Source: Nitrosopumilus zosterae (GTDB lineage: Archaea; Thermoproteota; Nitrososphaeria; Nitrososphaerales; Nitrosopumilaceae). Taken from it: 64,000 bases of DNA. The notes beneath the pieces were generated by a model, which saw only the letters and a program-made list of their open reading frames with translations, made no database searches and was not told where the DNA came from. Numbering within the stretch: position 1 is the first letter of the stretch; each line of letters opens with the position of its first letter. Below are positions 43,197 through 51,750 of this stretch, one piece after another. The translations under genes and the position numbers were made by a program. The stretch spans positions 1,304,760 to 1,368,759 of the forward strand of contig NZ_AP026695.1 in assembly GCF_025998175.1 (NCBI RefSeq), read 5' to 3'.

Positions 43197-44552
43197 TCAA
43201 ACAGTTTTGATTGTTCCAGTCATCCATGGATGAAGCATGCAATAATACTCATACAATCCTACACTTTCAAATGTCTGCTCAAATGTATCTCCAGGCATCA
43301 TCATTCCAGAATCAAACAATTCATCATTGCTTGTCACAGTGTGAACTGAAACATCCTTGTTGGTCCACGTTACGGTGTCACCTACTTGAATCTGCGTTAG
43401 TTTAGGATAGTATGACTTGTTGGAAGATTTTATCGCAGAACCTTCTTCCACTTCACAAAGAGTGGTTTCAACTATATGTGACTCATCAGTGTTTTGTGCA
43501 AATGTGAGATGTTCCTCATGAGAAGATGTGCTTGCAATAGTTTTTGTAATTTCTGCATCATCATCAGGCATTTCCAAGTCTGTCAAGATTTGTTTTTGCC
43601 AATCCCACATGTCAATGGATTTAGTCTTTGCAATATCTACACCATCAATTGCATCAGAGTCAGCATCTCGAACATCAAAGTATGCCATAGTACCCTTTTC
43701 TTCTGGGATACCATGCAAGTGGAAGAGATACCTTCCAGGATCTTTCCATTTTGCTTCAAATATTGCAGCATTGCCAGGACCTACCTCCCAGGTCTGAGTC
43801 TTGATGGGGGCATTCTCCCATATTCCTGAGACGATGGTCTCAAATATAGTACCATGAATATGGAATCCAAATGCAGGGATAGCACCCATGTCAACATAGT
43901 ATAGCCTTACCAACTCATTTGTTTTTGCGGGTAATGGGTTTGTCCAATATTGATCAGCATACCCGTTAAAGAAAACATAATCAGGAGTCCACGTCTCTTG
44001 GTCTTCCAAGTCGTATTCACCTTTGACAAGCACATATTCACGTGCAGGTTCTAATCCTTCTTTAGGATCTACGATAAACGCACCATACAAGCCATTTCGG
44101 ATATGTTCAGAGACGGGCATAACATGGCAGTGATACATGAACAATCCAGCGGGTTCTGCTGTAAAGTCATATGTGTAAGATTCACCTGGAAGAACTTCTT
44201 GGAATACACCATCATTTTTCTCATCATGGTCTCCATGAAAATGCATCGTATGTGGAAGTTGTCCATTATTGATAAAATTGATAATTACTCTATCGCCTTC
44301 AGTTGCACGCAATGTTGGACCAGGAATTGTACCATTATACGTCCAGGCTTCAACCCTGAGACCAGGTGAAATCTCCAAGGTTGTATCTTCTGCAACCACA
44401 GTGTATGTACGAGTGACGGGGGAATTGTGGACAGAATTATCTTCAGCAAAAGACTGTAAAGGTATCTCTGTATTTAAGAAAAAAATACCAAGCGCCACTC
44501 CAAGAGAAACAACACCTATAAGCATAACAGTAGTTCTGTCCACGAAAAGCAA
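43197..44552 (-). CDS. Two-domain multicopper oxidase with C-terminal plastocyanin domain
   Basis: A 451-residue exported protein (N-terminal hydrophobic segment near residues 8-27). Domain 1 holds HTMHFHGDH and MYHCHVMPVSEHIRNGLYG, giving a type 1 Cu site plus two HxH motifs. Domain 2 has FGFHIHGT and YLFHLHGIP, two further HxH motifs without the Cys. All four HxH motifs for a trinuclear centre are therefore present, with the type 1 site in domain 1 only (type C 2dMCO). The axial Met position is Leu. The tail (about 360-451) is a separate cupredoxin with VHTV and EYYCMLHPWMTG. It probably oxidises a periplasmic substrate; nitrite reductase-like names are common for these but not supported here. 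Confidence 0.85.
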   Translation of the reverse strand: MLFVDRTTVMLIGVVSLGVALGIFFLNTEIPLQSFAEDNSVHNSPVTRTYTVVAEDTTLEISPGLRVEAWTYNGTIPGPTLRATEGDRVIINFINNGQLPHTMHFHGDHDEKNDGVFQEVLPGESYTYDFTAEPAGLFMYHCHVMPVSEHIRNGLYGAFIVDPKEGLEPAREYVLVKGEYDLEDQETWTPDYVFFNGYADQYWTNPLPAKTNELVRLYYVDMGAIPAFGFHIHGTIFETIVSGIWENAPIKTQTWEVGPGNAAIFEAKWKDPGRYLFHLHGIPEEKGTMAYFDVRDADSDAIDGVDIAKTKSIDMWDWQKQILTDLEMPDDDAEITKTIASTSSHEEHLTFAQNTDESHIVETTLCEVEEGSAIKSSNKSYYPKLTQIQVGDTVTWTNKDVSVHTVTSNDELFDSGMMMPGDTFEQTFESVGLYEYYCMLHPWMTGTIKTV

Positions 44553-44649
44553 TACCAGATATTGTTTTTAATTAAGAGGTTTATTTTGCAAACAATTGCA
44601 AACATAACCATACATTGTTCTTATGTACTTTGATTTTCTTTAATTTATC

Positions 44650-44871
44650 TTGGCCCCAAGATGTAAAGGACATTGTGTCGATTTTGTAACAAAAAGATTT
44701 GAGAATGGATTAAAGTATAAAAATGGATTAAAATGGTGTGCGATATGTTCAAGATTCATTAAAACAGAATTGATCAGATGCTCTTGTTGCAACACAAAAC
44801 TACGAATTAGAGCAAAAAACAGAATATATCACAAAAAGTTAAACAATCAAGAAAATAATTTTGTTGTTTGA
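44650..44871 (+). CDS. Small zinc-finger-like basic protein, 73 aa
   Basis: A TTG at 44650 gives MAPRCKGHCVDFVTKRFENG then LKWCAICSRFIKTELIRC and SCCNTKLRIRAKNR. Seven Cys in C-x3-C, CxxC and CxCC groupings suggest one or two zinc sites; the Lys/Arg excess suggests nucleic acid binding. Upstream AT-rich DNA (44620-44648) may hold its promoter. Role unknown. Confidence 0.65.
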   Translation: MAPRCKGHCVDFVTKRFENGLKYKNGLKWCAICSRFIKTELIRCSCCNTKLRIRAKNRIYHKKLNNQENNFVV

Positions 44872-44888
44872 GTGTTTGTATTGTGTTT

Positions 44889-44942
44889 CATCACACATGA
44901 TGATAAGATAGAGTAAGCTAAGTAGCTTACCGCACTCTATCT
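44889..44942. repeat. Nested inverted repeats (operator or small RNA)
   Basis: First, TCATCA-CACA-TGATGA (44889-44904). Then AGATAGA (44906-44912), the perfect inner pair GTAAGCTA-AG-TAGCTTAC (44913-44930), CGCAC and TCTATCT (44936-44942). The outer 7-bp and inner 8-bp stems would fold as one hairpin. It lies 23 nt before the 44965 ATG, where a leaderless promoter would sit. Confidence 0.55.
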
Positions 44943-44964
44943 GCAACTAGTTCTAAATAGAATT

Positions 44965-45114
44965 ATGAAAACACCACAAAACTCAAACTGGGATAGTATG
45001 GTTCACGCCCCTTTCAAAAAAGTAGTAAAATATGATCTCATCTGCATGGGAATCGGCGTAGTGATTGGAATGGGTGCTGGAGCATATCTTGTTGCTAGTG
45101 GTTTGTTAGGCTAG
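44965..45114 (+). CDS. Small single-helix membrane protein, 49 aa
   Basis: ATG at 44965, TAG at 45112-45114. A soluble N-terminus (MKTPQNSNWDSMVHAPFKKV) leads into a Gly-rich hydrophobic helix CMGIGVVIGMGAGAYLVASG. The size and design resemble the small subunits or anchors of membrane complexes. Not recognised. It is preceded by a hairpin-rich region that may control it. Confidence 0.6.
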   Translation: MKTPQNSNWDSMVHAPFKKVVKYDLICMGIGVVIGMGAGAYLVASGLLG

Positions 45115-45331
45115 CAACAAAATTCCTTTTTTATGATTAACATGAATCACACCTCAGAAAATGAAGAGTCATAATTGTCACGAAATTCAAACCATACACA
45201 AGACATCATGCATAGCTCTGGCAATTCTTGTACAATAGTCATGAATTGATGATTTTGTAGGCGAATTAGCCTTTGTTTGTTGTATTGTAGCCAAGGACAT
45301 ACAGTACGGATGTCGGAGATTTATAATTGAG

Positions 45332-45433
45332 TGGCGCCGGGAGGGAGATTTGAACTCCCGTTCCCTTGCGAGAACGCGCTTTATGGTTAAACAATTTCCA
45401 GGCGCGCGCCCTACCAGGCTAGGCGACCCCGGC
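45332..45433 (-). tRNA. tRNA-Ser(GGA) with intron
   Basis: The 102-nt gene reads on the minus strand from 45433. Acceptor GCCGGGG pairs with TCCCGGC (one G-T), the D stem GCCT pairs with GGGC, the anticodon stem CGCGC with GCGCG, and the T stem GGGAG with CTCCC. The discriminator is G and CCA is encoded. The variable arm TTCTC-GCAA-GGGAA makes it class II. The loop reads CTGGAA before a 15-nt intron (about 45381-45395), placed at the usual 37/38 site, then A. That gives anticodon GGA for Ser, and G73 fits Ser rather than Leu. The mature RNA is 87 nt. Confidence 0.93.
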
Positions 45434-45481
45434 ACAAGTCTTACGACAAAAGTCTTCGGTAAAATGTGATTATAAATTATG

Positions 45482-45928
45482 TTACTTCCAAATTGTAACT
45501 GTAGTTGATTTTTCTACTGAATTTCCTTTCTCATCTGTCCCTTTTGCAGATATTTTGTACAGACCCTCCAATGCAACATTGCCATCATTTCTTATCTGAT
45601 CCCAATACAATACAATTTCATCACCAGGTTCAAGATTAGAAATTACTGGTACGCCAACAGGTGTGTACATCAATATTCCAGATAGTCCAGTAATTCTAAG
45701 GCCATAAGATGTATCAGAGAAAGTCAAAGGAGTTGTGCCAGAATTCACTACTCGAATTTTAATTGATTCACCTTTTTTAAAATCAAATTTTTCAGTAACT
45801 AATGAGATTGATGGACCATCAACAAATACTAGTTGACTGGTGTTTTTCACATCCATCAAGTAAACACCGTATGCAAACCCAGAAACTACTCCAATCACAA
45901 TAAAAATTACCAGGCTTTTTGCTAACAT
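45482..45928 (-). CDS. Membrane-anchored beta-rich protein, 148 aa
   Basis: An N-terminal helix (SLVIFIVIGVVSGFAYGVYL) anchors a beta sandwich of some 110 residues with FKKGESIKIRVVNSGTTPLT and GLYKISAKGTDEKGNSVEKS. The pattern resembles BsuPI/Ig-like extracellular domains. It lies 20 bp downstream of cbf5 on the same strand. Role unknown. Confidence 0.65.
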   Translation of the reverse strand: MLAKSLVIFIVIGVVSGFAYGVYLMDVKNTSQLVFVDGPSISLVTEKFDFKKGESIKIRVVNSGTTPLTFSDTSYGLRITGLSGILMYTPVGVPVISNLEPGDEIVLYWDQIRNDGNVALEGLYKISAKGTDEKGNSVEKSTTVTIWK

Positions 45929-45948
45929 GTCTTCAGAATGATTTTAAG

Positions 45949-46950
45949 TTAATCCTTTGAATGAGTTGGTTTTGTTCTCCATTTTTTAGGATATGTATTT
46001 GGAGCCATGATGATTCTCTTTGTTTCAAATGCATATCCCTTTGTTGCATCACGAATCTCTTCTTCAGACATTGTAGATTCAGCCAAAGCAACCGCCTCAC
46101 CTTTTTGCGTGTAAATCCCAACAAGATCTCCCTTTTTTAGATTAGGAGAAATTTTCAAAACACCAGGAATTGCAAGTTGTGCACCATGGCACATTGCATC
46201 TACTGCAGAATCACGAATTACTACTGATTTTAGTTCACTTAGTGCATATTCTACTGGCTTTATCATTTGCATTAATCTTGTTTCATCTTTGTTTTCTTCC
46301 CATAGTGCAAATGCATTTGCTAGTTCATGAAGGGTTACTAGGCCATCAGTTTCATAAAATTGGTCGACTCTGGTTCTTCGAAGCTCAATCATTGTAGCTC
46401 CAGGTCCAAGAATTTCTCCTATATCATAATATAATTTTCTAATATAGGTTCCAGCTTCGCACAAGACTCGAGTCAAGAGCAGTCTTTCTTTTTGCTCGAT
46501 TAATTCAAATTCATAGATAGTTCTTGTTCTTGTTTGTCTCACAACTGCAGAACGTTGTGGGGGTTTTTGAAAAATTTCTCCTTTAAACAAATTAATAATT
46601 TCTGAAAGTTTTTCCTTTGAAGGAAGAGAATGCACTCGTCCTAATGCAACATATTCTTTAGGACCCAAAAGTAAAACTCCTAGTGCTTTTGTTGCCTCAC
46701 CTAATCCTAATGGCAATACTCCCGATACTTGAGGATCAAGTGTTCCACTGTGACCAATCTTGGGAAGTTTCAAAATTCGTTTTGCCCAAGCCACAGTCTC
46801 ATGACTTGTAGGACCAGGAGGTTTGTCTAGTAAAATAACACCATAGTTTAGTAATTGTTCAAGTGTTCTTTTGTCATATGGTGTTCCATATGCATCATCA
46901 GTTATATCCTGATCAATTTCAATTAGATTTTCAAGTTGTTTGAGTGTCAT
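45949..46950 (-). CDS. cbf5: tRNA/rRNA pseudouridine synthase Cbf5 (TruB family)
   Basis: A 333-residue enzyme. The catalytic Asp lies in GHSGTLDPQVSGVLPLGLG (about residue 80) and an Arg-rich segment follows. The C-terminal PUA domain (GDLVGIYTQKGEAVALAEST) marks archaeal Cbf5, which acts alone on tRNA U55 or in H/ACA RNPs with Nop10, Gar1 and L7Ae. It overlaps cmk by 4 bp. Confidence 0.93.
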   Translation of the reverse strand: MTLKQLENLIEIDQDITDDAYGTPYDKRTLEQLLNYGVILLDKPPGPTSHETVAWAKRILKLPKIGHSGTLDPQVSGVLPLGLGEATKALGVLLLGPKEYVALGRVHSLPSKEKLSEIINLFKGEIFQKPPQRSAVVRQTRTRTIYEFELIEQKERLLLTRVLCEAGTYIRKLYYDIGEILGPGATMIELRRTRVDQFYETDGLVTLHELANAFALWEENKDETRLMQMIKPVEYALSELKSVVIRDSAVDAMCHGAQLAIPGVLKISPNLKKGDLVGIYTQKGEAVALAESTMSEEEIRDATKGYAFETKRIIMAPNTYPKKWRTKPTHSKD

Positions 46951-47507
46951 AGTAATTTTCTCACAGTTTCTTTTGCAACATCAATTACTTGCTGAGCTGT
47001 TAGATGATCGGTGTTTATTATTAAATCAAAGACAGATTTATCTTCACCAAAATCAAAATCATAAAGTTTTTTGTATAATGCTTTATTCTTGTCAAATCTT
47101 TCTTTTGTGATTTCATATGCCTCTTGCGGACTCATGTTATCCCTTGTTTGCATTCTTTTTGTGCTGCTTTCATGGGAACCTTCTAACCAAATTTTAATTC
47201 CATCTGTAACTAACCATGGCAAAGTGTAACTAGTAATTACCACTCCACCCTTCTTGAAGAGCAGAGTTAATTTTTCATCTAACGCTCTGTCATACTTTGA
47301 ATCTTGTTCTCGTTTATTTAGAAATCTCATTCCTTCTTCAGTGTCCCACCAATCATCACCATCAGAATCAAACCCTTCATCCATTGCCATCTCTTTTAAC
47401 ACATCACCGCCACTAAGATATTCTAGTTGAAACTCTTCAGCCAATCCTTTAGCAACAGTTGTTTTACCTACTGCGGGAGGACCAGAAATTACTATAGATT
47501 TGGTCAA
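46947..47507 (-). CDS. cmk: Cytidylate kinase (archaeal)
   Basis: A 186-residue kinase with a P-loop ISGPPAVGKTTVAKGLAEEF at the N-terminus and the LSGGDVLKEMA nucleotide-binding segment. It is the size of archaeal Cmk and phosphorylates CMP. It sits within the SecY-AdkA-EMC3-Cmk-Cbf5 order typical of archaea and overlaps both neighbours by 4 bp. Confidence 0.9.
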   Translation of the reverse strand: MTKSIVISGPPAVGKTTVAKGLAEEFQLEYLSGGDVLKEMAMDEGFDSDGDDWWDTEEGMRFLNKREQDSKYDRALDEKLTLLFKKGGVVITSYTLPWLVTDGIKIWLEGSHESSTKRMQTRDNMSPQEAYEITKERFDKNKALYKKLYDFDFGEDKSVFDLIINTDHLTAQQVIDVAKETVRKLL

Positions 47508-48133
47508 CTGAGATCCATTGAGGTTTTAGTCAGTTTCATAACAATGCCACTAAATGCAATAGATGAAAGGAAGTACCATGCCCAGAGATACAATGAATTT
47601 TCATGCCCATAGCAAGGATCACCTTCTATTGCCGCATGTTCTGCAGTACAGGTTAGTTGGAAGAAATCTCCTGGGATTACATTTAGAGGAATTGGAGATA
47701 ATGCTACAGTGTAAGAGAACAATTGAGGCAATACAAAATAAAATATCAAAATTAAAGGTACAAAAGTAATCATCATTGGTCGCATGTTCATCTGCATCAT
47801 CTCCATTGACATTTTGTTCATGTATGCAGACTTTTTCCCAAGTTCGGCAATTTTGGCTTGGTCTTTTGCTCTCATTGCAGCCATTCTTTCTTTTTGCCAT
47901 CCACGTGTTTCCTTCATTATTCGTTTGAGTTTTGTTTGATCAACCATCTTCTTTCTAACAGCAGAATTGAAGAGATTCAGTAAAATTCCAAATCCAGATA
48001 CTGCAAACATTGAAAGAATCAATCCTTTGATAATTGGATCAGCACTACCTAAGGCTTGTCTGCTTTGACCGCCAAAGATATCAAATTGCAAATGTATCGA
48101 ATCAAGAAATAGTAGAATAAAGTTAAAGTCCAT
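47504..48133 (-). CDS. EMC3/DUF106 membrane insertase-like protein (YidC/Oxa1 superfamily)
   Basis: A 209-residue membrane protein. An N-terminal helix precedes a basic cytosolic coiled segment (KMVDQTKLKRIMKETRGWQK, then MAAMRAKDQAKIAELGKKS) followed by MRPMMITFVPLILIFYFVLP and a C-terminal helix. This is the EMC3/TMCO1/Ylp1 layout: a three-helix insertase with a ribosome-facing coil. It lies next to SecY, consistent with membrane protein insertion. Confidence 0.87.
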   Translation of the reverse strand: MDFNFILLFLDSIHLQFDIFGGQSRQALGSADPIIKGLILSMFAVSGFGILLNLFNSAVRKKMVDQTKLKRIMKETRGWQKERMAAMRAKDQAKIAELGKKSAYMNKMSMEMMQMNMRPMMITFVPLILIFYFVLPQLFSYTVALSPIPLNVIPGDFFQLTCTAEHAAIEGDPCYGHENSLYLWAWYFLSSIAFSGIVMKLTKTSMDLS

Positions 48134-48136
48134 TTT

Positions 48137-48724
48137 TTACAGTCCTATCGCATTAATTATTTTGTCTATAGCTTCATCAATCTTTCCTTCTCTATTAAGA
48201 ATATGTTTCACAGGCGAGCCTGTAAGCACAGTGCAGGCAGATATCATTGCTGATTGGATGTCAAGTTCTTTATTTATATTTGGCAAAGTAATTTTGTCTC
48301 GATTTCGTGTTTCATCTTTCATTCGCCTATTGTAGATCTCTTCAGGTTTTGCTGAAACTGAAACAAAGTTAGTTGGTTTGATAATTTTTAAGACATGTTC
48401 TGGTAATCCAGGATAGTAGCCTTCTGGCGAGTTGATAAATGCATGAGTGTCTACAATAACTACTTGTTCATTATATGCAGCAATTTTTTCAGCGGCAATT
48501 TTTTGAAGTTGTTGTTGTTTCTCTACAGGCAAATGTCTAAGCTCATCTCTATCTTTAAGACCATTTTCTTTGGCAACTTCAAACATCAAAGTTCCAAAAC
48601 TTACTACATGTACAGTTTTATCATGATCTTTTAGAATTTGAACCATTTTAGAAAGAATTGTCGTTTTTCCTACACCGGGAATTCCTACTAGAATTATTCT
48701 TCTATTTCCTTCCAAGTAAAGCAC
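48137..48724 (-). CDS. adkA: Adenylate kinase (archaeal AdkA)
   Basis: A 195-residue kinase with P-loop VGIPGVGKTTILSKMVQILK near the start and VDTHAFINSPEGYYPGLPE in the core, both of the archaeal AdkA type. It converts ATP + AMP to 2 ADP. It overlaps the secY stop by 23 bp. Confidence 0.93.
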   Translation of the reverse strand: MLYLEGNRRIILVGIPGVGKTTILSKMVQILKDHDKTVHVVSFGTLMFEVAKENGLKDRDELRHLPVEKQQQLQKIAAEKIAAYNEQVVIVDTHAFINSPEGYYPGLPEHVLKIIKPTNFVSVSAKPEEIYNRRMKDETRNRDKITLPNINKELDIQSAMISACTVLTGSPVKHILNREGKIDEAIDKIINAIGL

Positions 48725-50132
48725 CCAAACGCGGCATAACGACTTCTACTTGTTCTTTTACTAATTGTGTGTAATAGTTGATGAGAATATCCACCATAAG
48801 CAAAATTCCAATACCAGATCCAAATACACCAAGAACATCAGATACGCCGGCTAGCAGACCTAAAATCATTGAGCCAATAATAGTAACCGATGGAATGTAC
48901 TTGTTTAGTAATGCTTCAACGGGTGCATTCGATCTTCTAAATCCGGGAATTTGTACATCAGCATCAAGTAAGTTCTTAGCTGCACTCTTTGGAGATAATC
49001 CTCCAAGCTCTACCCACAATCTACCAAATACAACTACAATTCCAACCATAAACAAAATGTAACCGACCGCACGCATTGGATCCAATGCTGCCACATCCAA
49101 TCCTCTTGGAGGAGTAATGTAGTAGATAATTCCACCAACGGGTGTAGATGGACTTGTAGGATCAAACTGTGCAATAAAATTCATGAAGAAATTATTATTT
49201 CGCGGGTTCATGTGCGCCCACAGCATTTGGAAAATGAAAACAGCGTTTGCAGTAAGGGCAGATGCCAAAATTACTGGAATGTTAGAAACATACATCAATT
49301 TGATAGGATATACTGCAGAGAAACCTCTGTATTTGGTAGAGACGATTGGAATTTCAATTTTCATTCCCTGTGTGAATACCAGAATTAACAATATTCCTGC
49401 AGTAAGAAATACACCAAAGATGCTAGGAAGCTGATTTTGACGGAAGAATACATTAGACAGATCCCCATTAAGTATTGACTGACTGAGATACGGAATAATA
49501 CCAATCGTTCCTCCATCTCCTGCAGGTAGCGGGCTAAACATACTCCATAGAATTTGTTGAGCAACACCTGCCATAATGAAAAGACTGATTCCACTGCCAA
49601 GCCCCCACCCTTTCTGAATTAATTCGTCTAAGAACATAATGATAATTGATGCTGCCATCAGCTGTCCAATCATGACATACAAAAAGTAAGGCTCTGTAAC
49701 GCCAGGCCCATAGACAGCAGTAGCGTATACAATCGATTCTGCCACAATTACAATGTATGTAACAAGTTTAGTTGCAGTCTGAAATATTCCTCTCTCTTCA
49801 GGTTTTTTGAAATCAAATTTGAGAATATCTGAACCTCTCAGCAACTGCATTAAGAGTCCAGCAGTTACAATCGGCCCAATTCCTAATTCAACAAGAGTTC
49901 CTTGTTGTGATGCAAAAATTACTCTAGCAAATGCTAAAAAGTCAAACTGAGGTGCTGTTGCTCCAAATAACGGAGTTTGACCCATGATCATGTAAATTAG
50001 TAATGCTACTCCACACCATAACAATCGAGTTGGAAGTGGAATTTTCTTTTTTGGTTTTGGTACTTGAGGAAGATAAGGTTCTGCTTTGAAAACAACCTTT
50101 CGAATAATTGTGGTAATACTACCCTCAGCCAT
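48702..50132 (-). CDS. secY: Protein translocase subunit SecY (Sec61 alpha)
   Basis: A 476-residue membrane protein with ten helices. Family features include GIGPIVTAGLLMQLLRGSDI and WGLGSGISLFIMAG, and the second-half KYIPSVTIIGSMILGLLAG. It forms the Sec channel with SecE (61537). The ATG at 50132 (MAEGSITTIIRK) is preferred to one at 50156, because the latter would run deep into uL15. It overlaps uL15 by 8 bp. Confidence 0.95.
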   Translation of the reverse strand: MAEGSITTIIRKVVFKAEPYLPQVPKPKKKIPLPTRLLWCGVALLIYMIMGQTPLFGATAPQFDFLAFARVIFASQQGTLVELGIGPIVTAGLLMQLLRGSDILKFDFKKPEERGIFQTATKLVTYIVIVAESIVYATAVYGPGVTEPYFLYVMIGQLMAASIIIMFLDELIQKGWGLGSGISLFIMAGVAQQILWSMFSPLPAGDGGTIGIIPYLSQSILNGDLSNVFFRQNQLPSIFGVFLTAGILLILVFTQGMKIEIPIVSTKYRGFSAVYPIKLMYVSNIPVILASALTANAVFIFQMLWAHMNPRNNNFFMNFIAQFDPTSPSTPVGGIIYYITPPRGLDVAALDPMRAVGYILFMVGIVVVFGRLWVELGGLSPKSAAKNLLDADVQIPGFRRSNAPVEALLNKYIPSVTIIGSMILGLLAGVSDVLGVFGSGIGILLMVDILINYYTQLVKEQVEVVMPRLGALLGRK

Positions 50133-50550
50133 TATTAGATAGCACCTCTCCCCCAACAGCTTTTAACTTTTCTTCTGCAGTTGCAGTGAATTGTTTTACT
50201 TTGACGGAATATGCATTAGTTAATTTTCCGCCACCAAGGAGTTTTTCGTATCCTGCGCTTTCAAGGTCTACGATTTTCTTTCCTCCTTCTTCTTTACCGA
50301 ACTTTAGGAACAAGTCATCAAGGTCTCTGACGCTAGTCCATGTTTTGGCAATATTTGGGTGAGGTGTTTTAGGGGAATCATGACCATAGTGATCTGGATC
50401 ATATTTTAAAGTAGAACTCCAATGATGTTTCATCATACCAGTAACTCCAAGACCGCCTTTGTGACCACTTGCTCGATGTTGGCCTACTTGTCCCCATCCC
50501 ATGTGTCGTCCACCTCTAAGTCGTCTTGTTTTTCTTAGCCTAGTTGCCAT
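50125..50550 (-). CDS. rpl15: Ribosomal protein uL15
   Basis: A 141-residue protein with the signature TRRLRGGRHMGWGQVGQHRA and HKGGLGVTGMMKHHWS. It is followed by secY as in other archaeal spc operons. Confidence 0.94.
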   Translation of the reverse strand: MATRLRKTRRLRGGRHMGWGQVGQHRASGHKGGLGVTGMMKHHWSSTLKYDPDHYGHDSPKTPHPNIAKTWTSVRDLDDLFLKFGKEEGGKKIVDLESAGYEKLLGGGKLTNAYSVKVKQFTATAEEKLKAVGGEVLSNNG

Positions 50551-50551
50551 A

Positions 50552-51019
50552 TCAAATCATTCTCCTTACAATAGCATCAAGTTCTTTGTTTTGTCCAAGA
50601 ATACCTTTATTTCCATAAAGTCTCTTTGTACTTCTTTTGAATCCAAGTCTAGGAGGCGCTAAAGCAAACCAAGGTTTTAGAGGTTTTAGTTTAGACAGAG
50701 TAGCTTTTCCTTCTGCTAGTGCAGTTCCTAATTCATCAGAATTTGCAAATCCTAGTTCTTTAAGATCTTCAGCAGTAATTTTTTGATAACCGCCTTTTCT
50801 TGCTTTTTTATCAATCAATTCTTTTGCCAATGATGCATCAAGTTCAACCCAAGAAACATAGTGCTGAACTTTTCTTAGCATTCCCAAAGTATTTTCTTTG
50901 GCAGGAAGAATTGTGGCACGGTATTTTTTATCTAATTTTAACAAAGTCATAGTATGAGTTGCCCAATAAGGACAGTCAGCTTGACCTTTAATTCTAACAA
51001 CAAGATAAGCGTTTGCCAT
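50552..51019 (-). CDS. rpl30: Ribosomal protein uL30
   Basis: A 155-residue archaeal L30 with an N-terminal fold AYLVVRIKGQADCPYWATHT and MLRKVQHYVSWVELD, plus an archaeal/eukaryotic C-terminal extension (PPRLGFKRSTKRLYGNKGIL). Confidence 0.94.
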   Translation of the reverse strand: MANAYLVVRIKGQADCPYWATHTMTLLKLDKKYRATILPAKENTLGMLRKVQHYVSWVELDASLAKELIDKKARKGGYQKITAEDLKELGFANSDELGTALAEGKATLSKLKPLKPWFALAPPRLGFKRSTKRLYGNKGILGQNKELDAIVRRMI

Positions 51020-51025
51020 TTTCTA

Positions 51026-51748
51026 TCAACCTTGACTAAACGTCTGTCTCAGACAGTCCAAAATTGCTTTAGAAGTTGAATTCATTGTAGGAGTAGAACC
51101 CTTTGCAGTAGTCCATGCGTCTTTGAGACCTGCCAATTCCAACAATCGTTTAATTTTACCACCTGCAACAAGACCTAATCCACGAGGTGCAGGAATAATT
51201 TCAATTGTGACACTTCCACCTTTTCCTTTTACTTTGAATGGAACAGAATGCTTTTGTTCACATTTACATTCCCAACTACCACATCCCATTTTAATTGGAC
51301 TAACATTAAGGAAAGCCTGGCTAGTTGCTTTTTCAATTGCAATTCTCATCTGTTTTGATTTTCCTTGACCTATTCCCAAGTAACCGTTTTCATTTCCAGT
51401 TGCGACTATTGCTTTGAATCTAGTTGACTGTCCGTTTGAAGTCATCTTTTGAATAATACCAACATCTACAACTTCACTTTTCAAGTCAGGTAATAGTTTC
51501 TTAATAATTCCAGATTCTTGAATTCTTAACCCGGATTCAATAATTTCTTCTAGGGAAGTAATTTCTCCAGATGCTACTTTTTGACCTAAGATAGTTTTTG
51601 GAACCCAAACCTCTTCTTCTGGTTCTCTTCTTGGTCTTCTAGGACGATCACTACCTGTTTTAGATCCATTTGATGGACCTCTTCCATAAACTGGTGCGCC
51701 TCGTCCTCTTTGGCCTTGTCCACCTTTTGATTGTGCAGTTTGGCTCAT
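51026..51748 (-). CDS. rps5: Ribosomal protein uS5
   Basis: A 240-residue protein. The N-terminal 45 residues are an RG-, Ser- and Gln-rich low-complexity tail, longer than usual. The core has VVDVGIIQKMTSNGQSTRFK and GYLGIGQGKSKQMRIAIEKA, both diagnostic. Confidence 0.93.
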   Translation of the reverse strand: MSQTAQSKGGQGQRGRGAPVYGRGPSNGSKTGSDRPRRPRREPEEEVWVPKTILGQKVASGEITSLEEIIESGLRIQESGIIKKLLPDLKSEVVDVGIIQKMTSNGQSTRFKAIVATGNENGYLGIGQGKSKQMRIAIEKATSQAFLNVSPIKMGCGSWECKCEQKHSVPFKVKGKGGSVTIEIIPAPRGLGLVAGGKIKRLLELAGLKDAWTTAKGSTPTMNSTSKAILDCLRQTFSQG

Positions 51749-51750
51749 GT

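Noticed and set aside
45187-45300. Leftward 37-codon frame downstream of the tRNA
   Set aside because: It is the tail of a longer stop-free stretch running through the tRNA-Ser gene; no promoter or conserved motif supports it as a separate gene.
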